Shown: in pieces, positions 35,533-45,354 of the stretch | How positions within the stretch are numbered: position 1 is the stretch's first letter | How the letters are laid out: each line of letters starts with the position of its first letter | Assembly (NCBI GenBank): GCA_036897095.1 | Contig: JAYMSP010000559.1 | Span: 1-47,297, forward strand | DNA length: 47,297 bases | Origin: Plantago elongata | Taxonomy: Eukaryota; Streptophyta; Magnoliopsida; Lamiales; Plantaginaceae | Direction of reading: 5' to 3' | Program-made: the position numbers and the translations under genes | The notes under the pieces: generated by a model | The model's input: the letters and a program-made list of their open reading frames with translations, nothing else | What the model was told of the DNA's origin: nothing | Databases searched by the model: none

Positions 35533-36045
35533 GTAATTTATATATCAATTTTTTTTTGAAACGATTAAAATTTTATTAATAATAATCAAGAGTATAAAAT
35601 ATGCTTCCAACAAACAAGTACAGATGAAAAGAAACAAATCGTCCTAATCAATGAAGCAAGTTCTAAACCACTACTACAAGTTGTCCAAACCAAATACAAC
35701 CAAAAAACACTAAATTCATAACCCAACACCACTAGATACTCAACAAACATCTCAAACAATCATTGTGCACAAACCCTTCAGTCTTCACCACCAAGCTACA
35801 GTCCAAACTCACGAACAGTTGCATGCTAGGATAAAATCCACCATCAATTTCACAAGGTACAATCCTGAGATGATTTAATTCCACAAGGTACAATTCTGAG
35901 ACGAACAATTAGTATGTACTCCTACTGCTTTACTAAACACAAAGTACTTTTCGTGCTCAAACATGGGGCCCTCGCAGATTTAAATAATATATAGCTTTTA
36001 AGAAAGCACGATATAGTTATGCTAGGGTAATTTATGTATCAATTT
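35533..36045 (-). mobile_element. 5'-truncated LINE 3' end with 19-bp target duplication
   Basis: The body (35552-36026, 475 bp) begins on the plus strand with a T run then gaaacgattaaaattttatt. Read on the minus strand this is a non-LTR 3' end: aataaaattttaatcgtttc followed by poly(A). It is flanked by gtaatttatatatcaattt (35533-35551) and gtaatttatgtatcaattt (36027-36045), 18 of 19 identical. Poly(A) plus a long target duplication plus 5' truncation means insertion by target-primed reverse transcription. No coding part is left. Confidence 0.75.
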
Positions 36046-36059
36046 AAGTACCAATTTCA

Positions 36060-36329
36060 GATACTATTGTGGGAACGGATTATGAGACAACTTATGCTTG
36101 GATTACGAACTTGGAGCAGCCACCTGAGGGAAATATTGTACTTGTGAATCGATGCAAGGAGCTAATAAAGATGTCGTGGAACATCGAATTGAAAAAAATA
36201 GATAGGAAATTCAACAAGTGTACGGATCATGTAGCCGGGCTAGGTTACCATTTAGATGTCGAGGGGAAGTTCTGGCTTTCGCCACCAACATCTGTAATTC
36301 CAATTATGAGTTTTGACATTGGGATTTAG
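36060..36329 (+). pseudogene. RNase H-like domain relic
   Basis: An open frame of about 88 codons follows a tttcag acceptor-like site. It reads TDYETTYAWITN, then VLVNRCKELIK, then ELKKIDRKFNKCTDHVAGLG, ending in a stop at 36327-36329. This is the C-terminal half of the reverse-transcriptase-like RNase H domain found in plant LINE-derived proteins (pattern ETDS...A...; RCK-x-LI; H-x-x-RE-x-N-x-x-AD-x-LA-x-LG). The usual catalytic ETDS reads GTDY and the usual AD reads TD, so activity is doubtful. It is probably an old retroelement-derived fragment. Confidence 0.55.
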
Positions 36330-37557
36330 CCGAATATAATTGATAATTATAAGATGTTTTGAATTTTTGTTTCTTCAATTAATTATAAAATTTAATTTAT
36401 TATATTTTAAACAAATAATAACAACATTTTTATAATGGAGGGTTAGTGAGAGTACATTTTTAAACAATTCAAAAATCAGATAAATATATCAAAGATCAAA
36501 TATGTCAGAAATCAGAATTAAATTCTTCTAATCTAAAAAAAGTTTGATTTTAGTTAAACCTTTGTGAAGTTTTGTGGGTGTTTCGAGTATTTGCAGAAGT
36601 GTGGGGACTTTTTTTTTTTTTTTTAGAAGGGGGGGCCTTTTTTACATTTTCAGAACAAGATTATTAAAGCCAGAAGGGAGGAAAAACATAATATGAAGCT
36701 ATTAGTAGAAACGTGTTTTCGCCCTAGCCGTAAGATGAGTTTGGTTATGTTATGATTGGACGGTTCATGTACACTGGCGGTTTTCTTCCTCCTCGTAGTA
36801 TAAAAGCAGAGCAGGAGAAGAGCTAGCTTCATACGCAAATTTGTTCAATTTCACCATTGTTTCTGCTCTCAGTGATTGAGGCAGTTTATTGTGTTGTTGT
36901 TGTGAGTTTAGTAGGTTGAATTCGGAGCTGTAATTCAATTTTTATTATCTGTAACAAAGTGTAATTGAGAAGACGAAGAAGTAATAAATTTTTTGATTCA
37001 GTGAACGTAGATTTGTATTTATTTAGTCAAATTATATAATTGCTTTATGTCATGCTTCTGATTGATTATTGTTTGGTTGGTTGTAATCGATGTATTCGAT
37101 CGGAATTCTTAACAAAACTGATGGGATCCACCACATCCTCATGCCACATCCTATCCTCTCTTCTCATGGCACCAAAACGCGAACTTTTGATCGTCCCTAA
37201 TTTGTTCTTCCTTCTCTTTTTTATTCTTTTACTCCTTTAATTTGATTTGTATTTTAGACTTTTAGTACATTGGAACATACAAAATGTTTGGTTAAAATGA
37301 TTTAATTATATCATGCATCGATCATTATATACCATGTACCATGTCGTTCACTTAAACGATCCATCTACTTTTGTTCAACGTGTTTAATGATTCTCTTCCT
37401 CGTGCTGAGTTCCCATTTTTAGTTTCGAGTACTAATTGGTGAAACAATCTTACGCACTCCTAGTACTTGTGATTGCTAACAGTGGCATACACAGATTTAC
37501 ATCACCATCCCAATTAAATTGCACATATATGATATATACCAACTGCTTGATGATTAC
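36330..37557. other. Flank of the desaturase gene, with an orphan promoter-like stretch
   Basis: A T run lies at 36609-36624. At 36797-36806 agtataaaag is a good TATA box, followed by pyrimidine-rich leader-like text to about 37010. It could be an upstream promoter and non-coding first exon of the desaturase, since FAD2 genes often have a 5'-UTR intron, or the promoter of a lost gene. I see no coding sequence. Confidence 0.4.
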
Positions 37558-37569
37558 TTATATAAAAGA
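37558..37569 (+). promoter_or_regulatory. Proximal TATA box of the FAD2-like gene
   Basis: ttatataaaaga lies about 55 bp before the ATG at 37622, which would give a short leader with no intron. It competes with the TATA box near 36800 as the true start region. Confidence 0.5.
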
Positions 37570-37621
37570 GCTAAGCAGCTTGCATTTCAAATCCTCAAAT
37601 ATTCATAGCTTTTGAACCCCA

Positions 37622-38743
37622 ATGGCTCGATTAATCCGCGCGAAAGTCCTACCACGGACAAAGCCTCCGTTCACCATTCTTGATCTAAAGAAAGCGATCC
37701 CACCCCATTGCTTCAAGCGATCGGTCCTAAAATCCTTTTCCTACGTGGTTAATGATTTCGCCATCCTATTTTCCTTGTACTATGTAGCCTCAAACTACTT
37801 CGACCTCCTCCCGGACCCTCTTTTGTACATTGTGTGGCCTCTCTACTGGTTCTGCCAGTCCGTTCTATTTTCTGCTATATGGGTCCTTGCCCACGAATGT
37901 GGCCACCATGCATTCAGCGAATACGTTTGGCTCGACAACACTGTTGGCATGATTCTCCACGCCGCCCTCTGTGTTCCATACTTCTCGTGGCGTATTAGTC
38001 ATCATAAACACCACGCTAACACTGGATCAATGGAGTACGAAGAAGTCCATGTCTCCAAACGTAAGGCTGGAGTTCCAGCCATTTTCAAGTACTTAGAGAA
38101 TCCAACTGCCCGAGCCATCATGCTTGTCGTCCTGCTCACATTTGGCTGGCACTGGTATCTACTTTTCAACTTCTATGGGCGCAATTATGGCAAGTTCGCC
38201 TCCCACTATAACCCGTACAGCCCAATCTTTACAGATAAAGAGCGCCCTCTTGTATGGATCTCGAATGCAGGCATTTTTGCTTTCATTTATGCACTTTACA
38301 TCCTAGCAACTGTAAAAGGATTTCCATGGCTTCTTTTCCATTATGTTGTCCCTTTTCTCTTGTTGTATATATGGCTTGGCATGGTCACCTTATTGCATCA
38401 CAGTCATCCTGGCTTGCCTCGCTATGATTCATCAGAGTGGAATTGGCTACGTGGAGCTTTATCGACAGTTGACAGGGACTATGGTCGGGGCTATGGTGCG
38501 GGTCTCCTGAACCAAGTTTCGCATAACATCAACAACACACACGTTCTGCACCACTTATTCTCCACCATTCCACATTATCATGCTGTGGAGGCAACGGATG
38601 CCATCAAACCGATACTAGGTGAGTACTACAACTTTGACAGGACACCTGTTCAGAAAGCAATCTGGAGAGTGTTTAAGGAATGCATTTATGTCGAGCCAGA
38701 GGAAGGCACCAAAGGTGTGTATTGGTTCAAAAAAGAGCTTTAA
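37622..38743 (+). CDS. FAD2-like membrane fatty-acid desaturase, divergent
   Basis: Intronless, 373 residues, close to the 380-385 of FAD2. LKKAIPPHCFKRS near the N-terminus and YDSSEWNWLRGALSTVDRDY near the C-terminus are FAD2 signatures. The three di-iron histidine boxes are present: HECGHH (91-96), HHKHH (127-131; HRRHH in standard FAD2) and HVLHH (307-311; HVAHH in standard FAD2). Hydrophobic blocks between boxes 2 and 3 fit the membrane topology. The C-terminal FKKEL fits the aromatic ER-retrieval pattern of the YNNKL type. Six residues, RGYGAG (289-294), are inserted after DRDYG relative to Arabidopsis FAD2, 13 residues before box 3. Standard FAD2 makes linoleate from oleate on phosphatidylcholine in the ER. 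Divergent FAD2s can act as conjugases, hydroxylases or acetylenases; HECGHH rather than HDCGHH argues against an acetylenase. The substrate is open. Confidence 0.92.
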   Translation: MARLIRAKVLPRTKPPFTILDLKKAIPPHCFKRSVLKSFSYVVNDFAILFSLYYVASNYFDLLPDPLLYIVWPLYWFCQSVLFSAIWVLAHECGHHAFSEYVWLDNTVGMILHAALCVPYFSWRISHHKHHANTGSMEYEEVHVSKRKAGVPAIFKYLENPTARAIMLVVLLTFGWHWYLLFNFYGRNYGKFASHYNPYSPIFTDKERPLVWISNAGIFAFIYALYILATVKGFPWLLFHYVVPFLLLYIWLGMVTLLHHSHPGLPRYDSSEWNWLRGALSTVDRDYGRGYGAGLLNQVSHNINNTHVLHHLFSTIPHYHAVEATDAIKPILGEYYNFDRTPVQKAIWRVFKECIYVEPEEGTKGVYWFKKEL

Positions 38744-39318
38744 ATCTGGGTTTGGATGAATAAGATTGACCTTCTGTTCAGTTTTCTTCTTCATTAAGAT
38801 GCTGTTTCGCTTTGGAAAACACTGTAAAATGTAATACTACATCTTCTGTTTCGCTATGGAAACTAATGTAAAATGTAATACTACTACATATAGCTTTTAC
38901 TGTTCCTTTAGATATGTAATGGTTTATCAGATACGATGCTCGGATTCTCTACTAAAAAGTTGATGGTGCAAATTTAGGAGTTGATTTGGATGTACATCAG
39001 GTTATGCTTTCTGCATAACAGAGGGAGTACTAGGTACGCTGCAAGATTACAACCGTGGAGGACGATGCAAATCGTATTGTACTGTTCAAATCAAAATTTG
39101 ATTGACATGGCAAGTGCACCTAGCTTTTCAACTTCTAAAAAAAATCATAGCACAACCATTCCAATAGTAACTTCTAAAACCACATCTAAACAGAATAGTT
39201 AATATAAAACATTAACCACTGCAAATAGTAACATCTTACATAGAGGAAATGGTAAACACTAACATAGAAGAAATGGTAAACAAAGATCAAGATGGAGTTT
39301 TAGGATTGGACTCTCACA
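38744..39318. other. 3' flank of the desaturase gene
   Basis: 3' UTR, with a near-repeat of aatgtaatactac at about 38829 and 38873. Text near 39020 (agagggagtacta) resembles one end of a Stowaway element without a partner. No gene seen. Confidence 0.5.
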
Positions 39319-39554
39319 TACTCCTTCATTCCGTCCCAAATTGAAAATTCTGTATTTCATTCTGATTCATTTTAAATTGAAAATTTTATTTTCTTAAATA
39401 TCAAAATTTCTCTTCTACTTTATACATTAATTAAATTATATTTATACTTTATTAACTAATTTTCCTACTTCATTCAATCATATTCATACTTTATTATTTT
39501 ATTTTAAATTTATTTTCGATCACGTGAGACTTTTAATTTGAGACGGAGGGAGTA
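39319..39554. mobile_element. Stowaway-like MITE
   Basis: TA, then ctccttcattccgtcccaaa at the left. The right end reads atttgagacggagggag then TA, which is its inverted counterpart. The element is 232 bp (39321-39552) and AT-rich. It lies about 180 bp before the next gene's start codon, so it may be part of that promoter. Confidence 0.8.
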
Positions 39555-39734
39555 TTATTTTATGCGTTATGAAAATTTAATCCAATTATGATTCGACCAA
39601 AGCAGTTAACGATTACAAGTAGGCTGCTTGTCTTGCTGACGTATATTCCAATTATGACAGTATATATCTTGCCTTGCGACTGTCGGAAATCAAATCGATA
39701 GTAGTAATTTGTTTGTTTGTTTGTTTTCTTGAAA

Positions 39735-42700
39735 ATGGAAGCTGCTTCTATCATCTTCAATCCAATCCCAACACCTCTAAATCACAAACCGCAAATCAAC
39801 CCTCCAAAAATCTCCTTCCAGTTACCCACTAAACGGTCCCGTTTAGCTATCAGAGCAGTCCTCGATTCAGCTACCACCGGTGAGCTCTCCAATGCCCCAA
39901 ACCCAGCTCTATCAACCTCGTATCGGAATCCGAACCTATCCAAGCCCAATCAGACTGTCCTCGATGCCCAAACCAAGGTCTGCACAGGCCCCACTCAGAC
40001 CAAACCTCTCAATGCTGAACAAGCTTACAAGGTTCTTGACACCATTCTCAAATCAGGTCAACTTTACTGTCTTTGTAACAGTTATGTTTCTAAAGTTGAC
40101 TTTTTTCTTCTTTTTCTTGGAAAAGATTGCATTTTTTCTTCCTGTTGTTGATTGTATAGATTATAGACTAGTGCTGTGCTATTTGTTAAGTTTAAGCTTG
40201 AGTTTAGATGAGTTTACTGAAACATGATGTGGAAATATGATTAGCTATTCAATGATACTGTACTAGCAGTTAGAGGAGAGCTTACAGATGAAGAACAAGT
40301 GTCTAATGCACAGCTTGGTGCATTTTTCGCTGCGATGACTATTCGAGCGAATGCTTTCCCTGAGCCTACTCAATGGAGTGAGGGTGAAAGGAAAGCAATG
40401 GCGTATTACTGGCCGCACCTAGTTCGGCTGCTTCCCCCAGATATAATATTTTTAGCTGATCCTGAAGGGTCGATTATGGAAATAAGTAGCTCGGTGGGGC
40501 CTCAGTTTGTTGGTAATGGGGCTTCTGAGATGAGACTGGTGGGTGCTCTTAGGGAAGTTTTGGCTGGGGGTCATTTGGGTTATGAAGAGGTTCGGGGTGT
40601 GTTAAAGGATGTTCTTCCGCATGATGCACAAGATAAGAACTCAGAAGCCGTAAGGGAGTCCCTGCTGTCTGCATTTTTGATAGGCCAGCGAATGAACAGG
40701 GAAACGGATCGTGAGTTGAAAGCTTACTGCCTTGCGTTTGATGATGAATATGGTAATCGTTGTCCGGGTGTTCTGTTCCTTGTTCACTTTGATGTTTAAA
40801 TCTTAACGGAGAAAATGGGTACTGAACTTCACTTATTTGGTTGATCAGGACCAACACCAGTTGCTGATGTTAAATCGTTGACACATTATGGCGAGCCTTA
40901 CGATGGTAACACTCGCTATTTCAGGAGTACTCTATTTGTTGCTGCAGTGAGATCCTGTTATGGTGAATCTTGCTTGCTTCATGGTGTAGATTGGATGCCT
41001 CCTAAGGTGAACAACCAACTTTTTTTCTTTCCGTAGACATACATCCTACTTATTTCTTGACTAACTAGACACATTGTATTCTTTAAAATTCTATTTTGCT
41101 TTTGAATCTAGAAACTGGTAAAATTTTCGAATATAGGCTAGTTCTGTTGCATGCATTGGTAGTTGGAAGGTGTGACAACATTTCTCAATGCTGAACGATG
41201 ATTTTCAGGGAGGCATTACAGAAGAACAAATGCTGAAGTTCATGGGAGCAAATACTCAGTTAACCCCGGTCCATGCAAAGAAACTCCTTGAGGTCTCTCT
41301 ATCTTTATTAGTTGCATTCTTATATGCATGATTCTTTTGCTAATATATATATACTATTATTTTTTCTTTTTCCAATCCAGGATGAAGGTGTTGGATTTGC
41401 CTATGTCAGTCAACGAGAAGCCCAGCCATCTATGTATGTCAATCTGACTAATTGCATTTATAGCTTATTTTGTCATTGTTTGTTAGGTTCAGACTTGCAG
41501 TATAAATTCCCTGCTTAATGCTAATGTAGTTGAAGATATTTCTATGTTCAGTAGATGTGGCAACAAACGAACAATACAACTATGGGGTATTGTTCCGGGG
41601 AGGTTTCACTAAGGGATTGTTTGTTTGCACCATTTGTTTGTTATGATGCTTCTTGTGATCCCCTACAGTCCTACCTCCTCTCAACTTGATTTCTAACCTG
41701 CCCCAACTTAACTTTTAAAGGCTTTAGTTTGCTTGATCATTTCTGTTCTCTTTGCTTTTTAGAATATTTAATTGACCTTATTTTCCTACTTGTAGGTACT
41801 CATTGATAGGGTTAAGAGAACATATAAAGAAACGTCCACCTCTGGCAACAACAGAAAAAGTTCAGCAATTTGTACGGGTGAGCCACTTACATCATATGCC
41901 AGAGATTCTCGGAGTGTGTGTTGAACTGTTTGCAATTTAAAAATGGTGACCTTTTAAAGTACTTATTTCGAAAAACTAAAACAGATTATCTCTTACCTGG
42001 TTATGCTAATACTCGTACTTCTCTTGTCCTCATGTAACACCAACTCACCAAAGCCAGTTGATTTGTCTCTCTAGGCTAAAGGCAAGGAGGCACTTGTTGC
42101 TGGATTTTATCACGGAGGTTATGAGGAGTCTCTTCTTATGCTAATGAGGAGAAGAGGCGTACACTCAGGCTTAGTAGTCAAGGTACTTCGTGCATTATCT
42201 GTTTAGCCTCTCATATTCATAGTTGTTTATGGCTGCTTATTATGTAATCATCTTTTGAGACATTTAAGCCTGAATATACTTTCATAAATGATTCAGGGTG
42301 AGGAAGGAGCTCTCTCAATGACGACAAGAATGAAATCGCCAAGTGCCTCCAAGGGACTACCTGTTAATTACTGTTCAGGTTTCCGTTCATTAGATGTGGG
42401 ACCTTCTCTAGCAGTAGATGGTGTGTAATTAATTTTTCTGCGACACTTACTCTTTTTGTTCCAAGGACTCTTGGGGATATAAGCTTTCTCTGGCTTGTAG
42501 TGTAACACTTTGTTTTATTCTTCATTACAAGTATGCAAACAATAACTGAATTTATTTCGAACTCACCTCCTTTTCTTTTGTGTTGCTTCTTTTCTTCCCC
42601 TTCTTCCATTTTAATGTCATAGGTGTATCACGTGAGAGTTTCAATACTGTTCTGAATGCCACAGACTATGGGTTTGAATCAACTGATACACCAAGAACTG

Positions 42701-43381
42701 ATCGATCTGTAAGTCCTCTCTCACCACTCTTACTATTAAATACTTAGAATCACTGTCAGCTCCTTGTTCCTCATTTTAACAAGTAACGAGGCTTTAAATT
42801 GACACGAAAAAAGGATGGGATACATGCTAAGAACATAAGGGCTCCTGAAGTGGACAAAAAAAACCACCCCTAACCGTTTGTAACAAAAGGTCTTCTTTGT
42901 CCTATTCAAAACAAAACTGAGCTTGTTTATAAAGGTATTTGCATTAATGTACATAGCAAAACAAATTCTGGTGTCTGCATCGTCTTTCATCAATTTATTA
43001 ACTCTTTTTTCTCATCCAGTTGTTTCCTCTAAACATACCAAGTACTTATATTTTGTCTGGCCATGTGGTGATTAGAGCTTACAAAGTTCAAGTGCATGCT
43101 ACTCTGCTCGGTCACATTCACATTCTTATATTTCTGTGCGGATATTCCTGATCATGTAGGTCTCAAGGAATATAGAATTGGGCTTATCAGCTCTACACGG
43201 TGAGAAAGGTCCAGCATATGACCGAATAGTTTTAAATGCCGCAATGGTTGATCACTTGCTAGGATGTGATGGTGCAGAAGATGTAACTTCGGCCCTGGAA
43301 AGAGCTAGAGAGGCTATTGACAGTGGCAGAGCCCTTGATAGGCTTCTTAAATACATACGGGTATCCAACAAAGTGGCATAA
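39735..43381 (+). CDS. Anthranilate phosphoribosyltransferase-like protein (GT3 family), 10 exons
   Basis: Exons: 39735-40056, 40270-40752, 40849-41006, 41209-41292, 41381-41433, 41796-41877, 42075-42182, 42297-42420, 42623-42708 and 43160-43381. Every junction is GT-AG and the phases close, giving 573 residues. The first 60-odd residues (Pro/Ser/Thr-rich, basic) look like a plastid transit peptide. The N-terminal helical part (LNAEQAYKVLDTILKSG ... TDEEQVSNAQLGAFFAAMTI) is the GT3 helical domain of TrpD-type enzymes. At 283-296 the place of the PRPP-binding GTGGDG-x-x-T-x-N-x-ST loop reads GEPYDGNTRYFRST, and KHGN is replaced by LHGV. This matches the conserved plant TrpD-like protein that is longer than true tryptophan-pathway AnPRT. 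Without the glycine loop, anthranilate phosphoribosyl transfer is unlikely; its actual role is unknown to me. Confidence 0.85.
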
Positions 43382-43939
43382 TGAAGTTGAAGTAGTCGAT
43401 TTTGTAACTTCATCTCCTTTTAGGATGAGTTTTTGTTTTTCTGTTACATGCGTGAAAAAGAGAGTTGTAGTTTTTTTATGGACTTTTTTACCTCAAAAGA
43501 TACAGTAGTGGTTAAGACTGAAGGACAGTTTTTCCCTCTTGATACATAGGAATATAGAGTGTTGTACTTGTAGCTAGCAACACATCTCACTGAAAGCAAA
43601 ATTGTGATTTGTGTATTTGGAGAACAGGTTCAGTTTGAATGATCAAATTAGATTATCCTGACATTGAAACTTCTTGCTAATTCACTATCTTGTTAGAAGG
43701 GCTAAATACATGCTGCAGGCAACTATTTCTCAGTAAGAGCTATTTATGTATTTATATACAGGATTTTTTGTGTCGTTGATACTGGTATACAAAATGTGAA
43801 GTGTAATGCTGAGGTATTGTATGCTTGTGTTTGAGTGTGTTTGACAGTTTGAGTGAAATCATCCGCATTAAAACCAAGGGAAATTCCCACCTGTTTATAT
43901 ATGAAGGTTTAATTTCGAAGACGAATGGAGTACGTACCA
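43382..43939. other. 3' flank of the AnPRT-like gene
   Basis: 3' UTR and intergenic DNA. The frame at 43752-43940 (minus) has no recognisable features. Confidence 0.5.
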
Positions 43940-44087
43940 CCTACTAGTCAACATAGTAGGTAAAGCATAAGATAGACATTACTAAGGCCAAACACTACAA
44001 CCTCTTCATTGACGAAGACCCTTTCATGGTCGGACTAGAGTCAAGCTCAACAGTCTTCATAGATGTGGGCCTTATTGACAGCGATTA

Positions 44088-44515
44088 TTAGAATCTGACC
44101 TGCGTATGATGGTTCTTGTCTGGTCGGACCAAATTTGGTGGTGGTGGTGGTGGTGGTAGTGGTAGTGGGATGATGGGACCGTTGCCAGGGGGGCCTAATC
44201 TTGGTGATGGAAAGCCAGGGCCGCGACCTCTGGGACCTTGGCTGGATTTTGGTGATGGTGGTGCGGGTGGTAGCGATCTTTTGCTCTCTCTCCATTCCAT
44301 GTCTCTGCGTCCTCCTTTTGAGAACTTTGTATTTCTCAATCCTGATCTTGTTCATCATGACTAATAAGATAAGGAATTTAACATATACAGAGGAAACAGA
44401 GTATTCATAAATTCGTTTGAGTACCTGAATGTGATGCTGCTGCACTACTGCGGATTGAAAGACCATGATCAACCAAGATCAGAAACGCAACAAGTATTAC
44501 TAGTTTTACCTTCAT
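44088..44515 (-). CDS. Small secreted proline-rich peptide precursor, copy A
   Basis: Exon 1 is 44515-44425 and exon 2 is 44341-44088 (phase 1, GT-AG), giving 114 residues. MKVKLVILVAFLILVDHGLS is a clear signal peptide. It is followed by IRSSAAASHSG, a basic segment (LRNTKFSKGGRRDMEWRESK), then a proline-rich tail starting SLPPAPPSPKSS and containing PLPLPPPPPPP. I chose this exon-2 frame because it is open and alike in both copies, whereas the other long frame here has a stop in copy B. No cysteines are present, so it is not a cysteine-rich peptide. The layout (signal, spacer, basic/acidic stretch, short Pro-rich C-terminus) resembles precursors of processed plant peptide signals, but I do not recognise the family. 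A small cell-wall proline-rich protein is the other possibility. Confidence 0.65.
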
Positions 44516-44573
44516 AACTAAGGCAGTTTGATGAAATATTGAAATGGGACAGGTGATTTTCCTCACAAAGCCA

Positions 44574-44583
44574 CTATATATAT
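44574..44583 (-). promoter_or_regulatory. TATA box of peptide gene copy A
   Basis: On the minus strand atatatatagtggctttgtgagg lies about 60 bp before the ATG at 44515; the TATA part and the following ggctttgtgagg are shared with copy B. Confidence 0.55.
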
Positions 44584-44943
44584 CTGCACTTCAAATGATA
44601 AAAGAGTACACCCAAGTTGTTTCTGTAGTATTAAAACACACCTAAAACTATAGCAACAACTGAATAGAACAGAACATATCTCCACTGATTTGTCTGAATA
44701 AAACTCAAATAAAATTGATGATTTTTCAGTTGTACCAACCAAATTTATTGCCTCCTAATACTAGTCAACATGTTGATAAGTATAAGGTAGACATTACTCC
44801 TTCAAAGGTATACTAGAGTCAAACTCAACATCATCTTCATAGACTAAGACTCTTTCATATCATTCACATTGTCGAACTAGAGTCAAGCTCAACATGGTCT
44901 TCATATATTCGAGTCTGACCTACTGATGCTGGTTCTTGGTTGG

Positions 44944-45270
44944 TCAGACAGAATATGGTGGTGGCGGTGGGATGACTACAAAGTTGCGAGGTTGGCTTAA
45001 TCTTGGTGGTGGTGGTGCGCTTGGTAGCGGTTTTTTGCTCTCTTTCCATTCAATATTTCTGCCGCCTCCTTGTGCAAGCTTTGTGATTCTCAATCCTAAT
45101 CATGTTCATGACTAGTAAGATAAGGAATTTAACATTTACAAAGGAAAACAGAGTATTCATAAATTCGTTTGAGTACCTGAATGTGATGCTGCTGCTGCAC
45201 TACTACGGATTGAAAGACCATCATGAACGAAGATCAGAAAGGCAACTAGTATTACTAGTTTTATCTTCAT
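44944..45270 (-). CDS. Small secreted proline-rich peptide precursor, copy B
   Basis: Exon 1 is 45270-45177 and exon 2 is 45095-44944, with the same phase-1 intron as copy A, giving 81 residues. The signal peptide MKIKLVILVAFLIFVHDGLS and IRSSAAAASHSG are nearly identical to copy A. Exon 2 reads LRITKLAQGGGRNIEWKESK, then KPLPSAPPPPRLSQPRNF, ending in IPPPPPYSV. It lacks about 16 residues present in copy A's tail and ends before the region where copy A continues. The shared IEW/MEW-x-ESK-x-x-LP-x-APP block is the best candidate for the functional core. Expression and secretion are inferred only. Confidence 0.65.
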
Positions 45271-45345
45271 AGGCAATATGACAAGTCTATTTTTGAGTTT
45301 GATGATCAAATGGACAATTGCTTTTCTTTTCCTCACAAAGCCACC

Positions 45346-45354
45346 TTATATATC
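45346..45354 (-). promoter_or_regulatory. TATA box of peptide gene copy B
   Basis: On the minus strand gatatataaggtggctttgtg lies about 75 bp before the ATG at 45270. It is the counterpart of the copy A site, so each copy keeps its own core promoter. Confidence 0.55.

Larger units (their letters stand above)
43940..45345. repeat. Tandem duplication of a peptide-gene unit (about 0.6-0.8 kb each)
   Basis: Unit A (about 43940-44575) and unit B (about 44755-45345) share blocks in the same order. These are a 3' flank (actagtcaaca, tagacattact, gactagagtcaagctcaaca), exon 2, the intron (ataaggaatttaaca, agagtattcataaattcgtt), exon 1, and a promoter block (cctcacaaagccac). The flank of unit B carries an extra partial copy of actagagtcaaactcaacat at about 44813. 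Unequal exchange or slippage can explain it. Confidence 0.85.

Noticed and set aside
44116..44364. Glycine-rich open frame on the plus strand
   Set aside because: It is the reverse complement of the proline-rich exon; CCN codons on one strand give GGN on the other.
44047..44472. 141-codon open frame through exon 2 of peptide copy A and its 3' flank
   Set aside because: The same frame contains a stop in copy B and has no signal peptide; the proline-rich frame is open in both copies and joins a signal-peptide exon.
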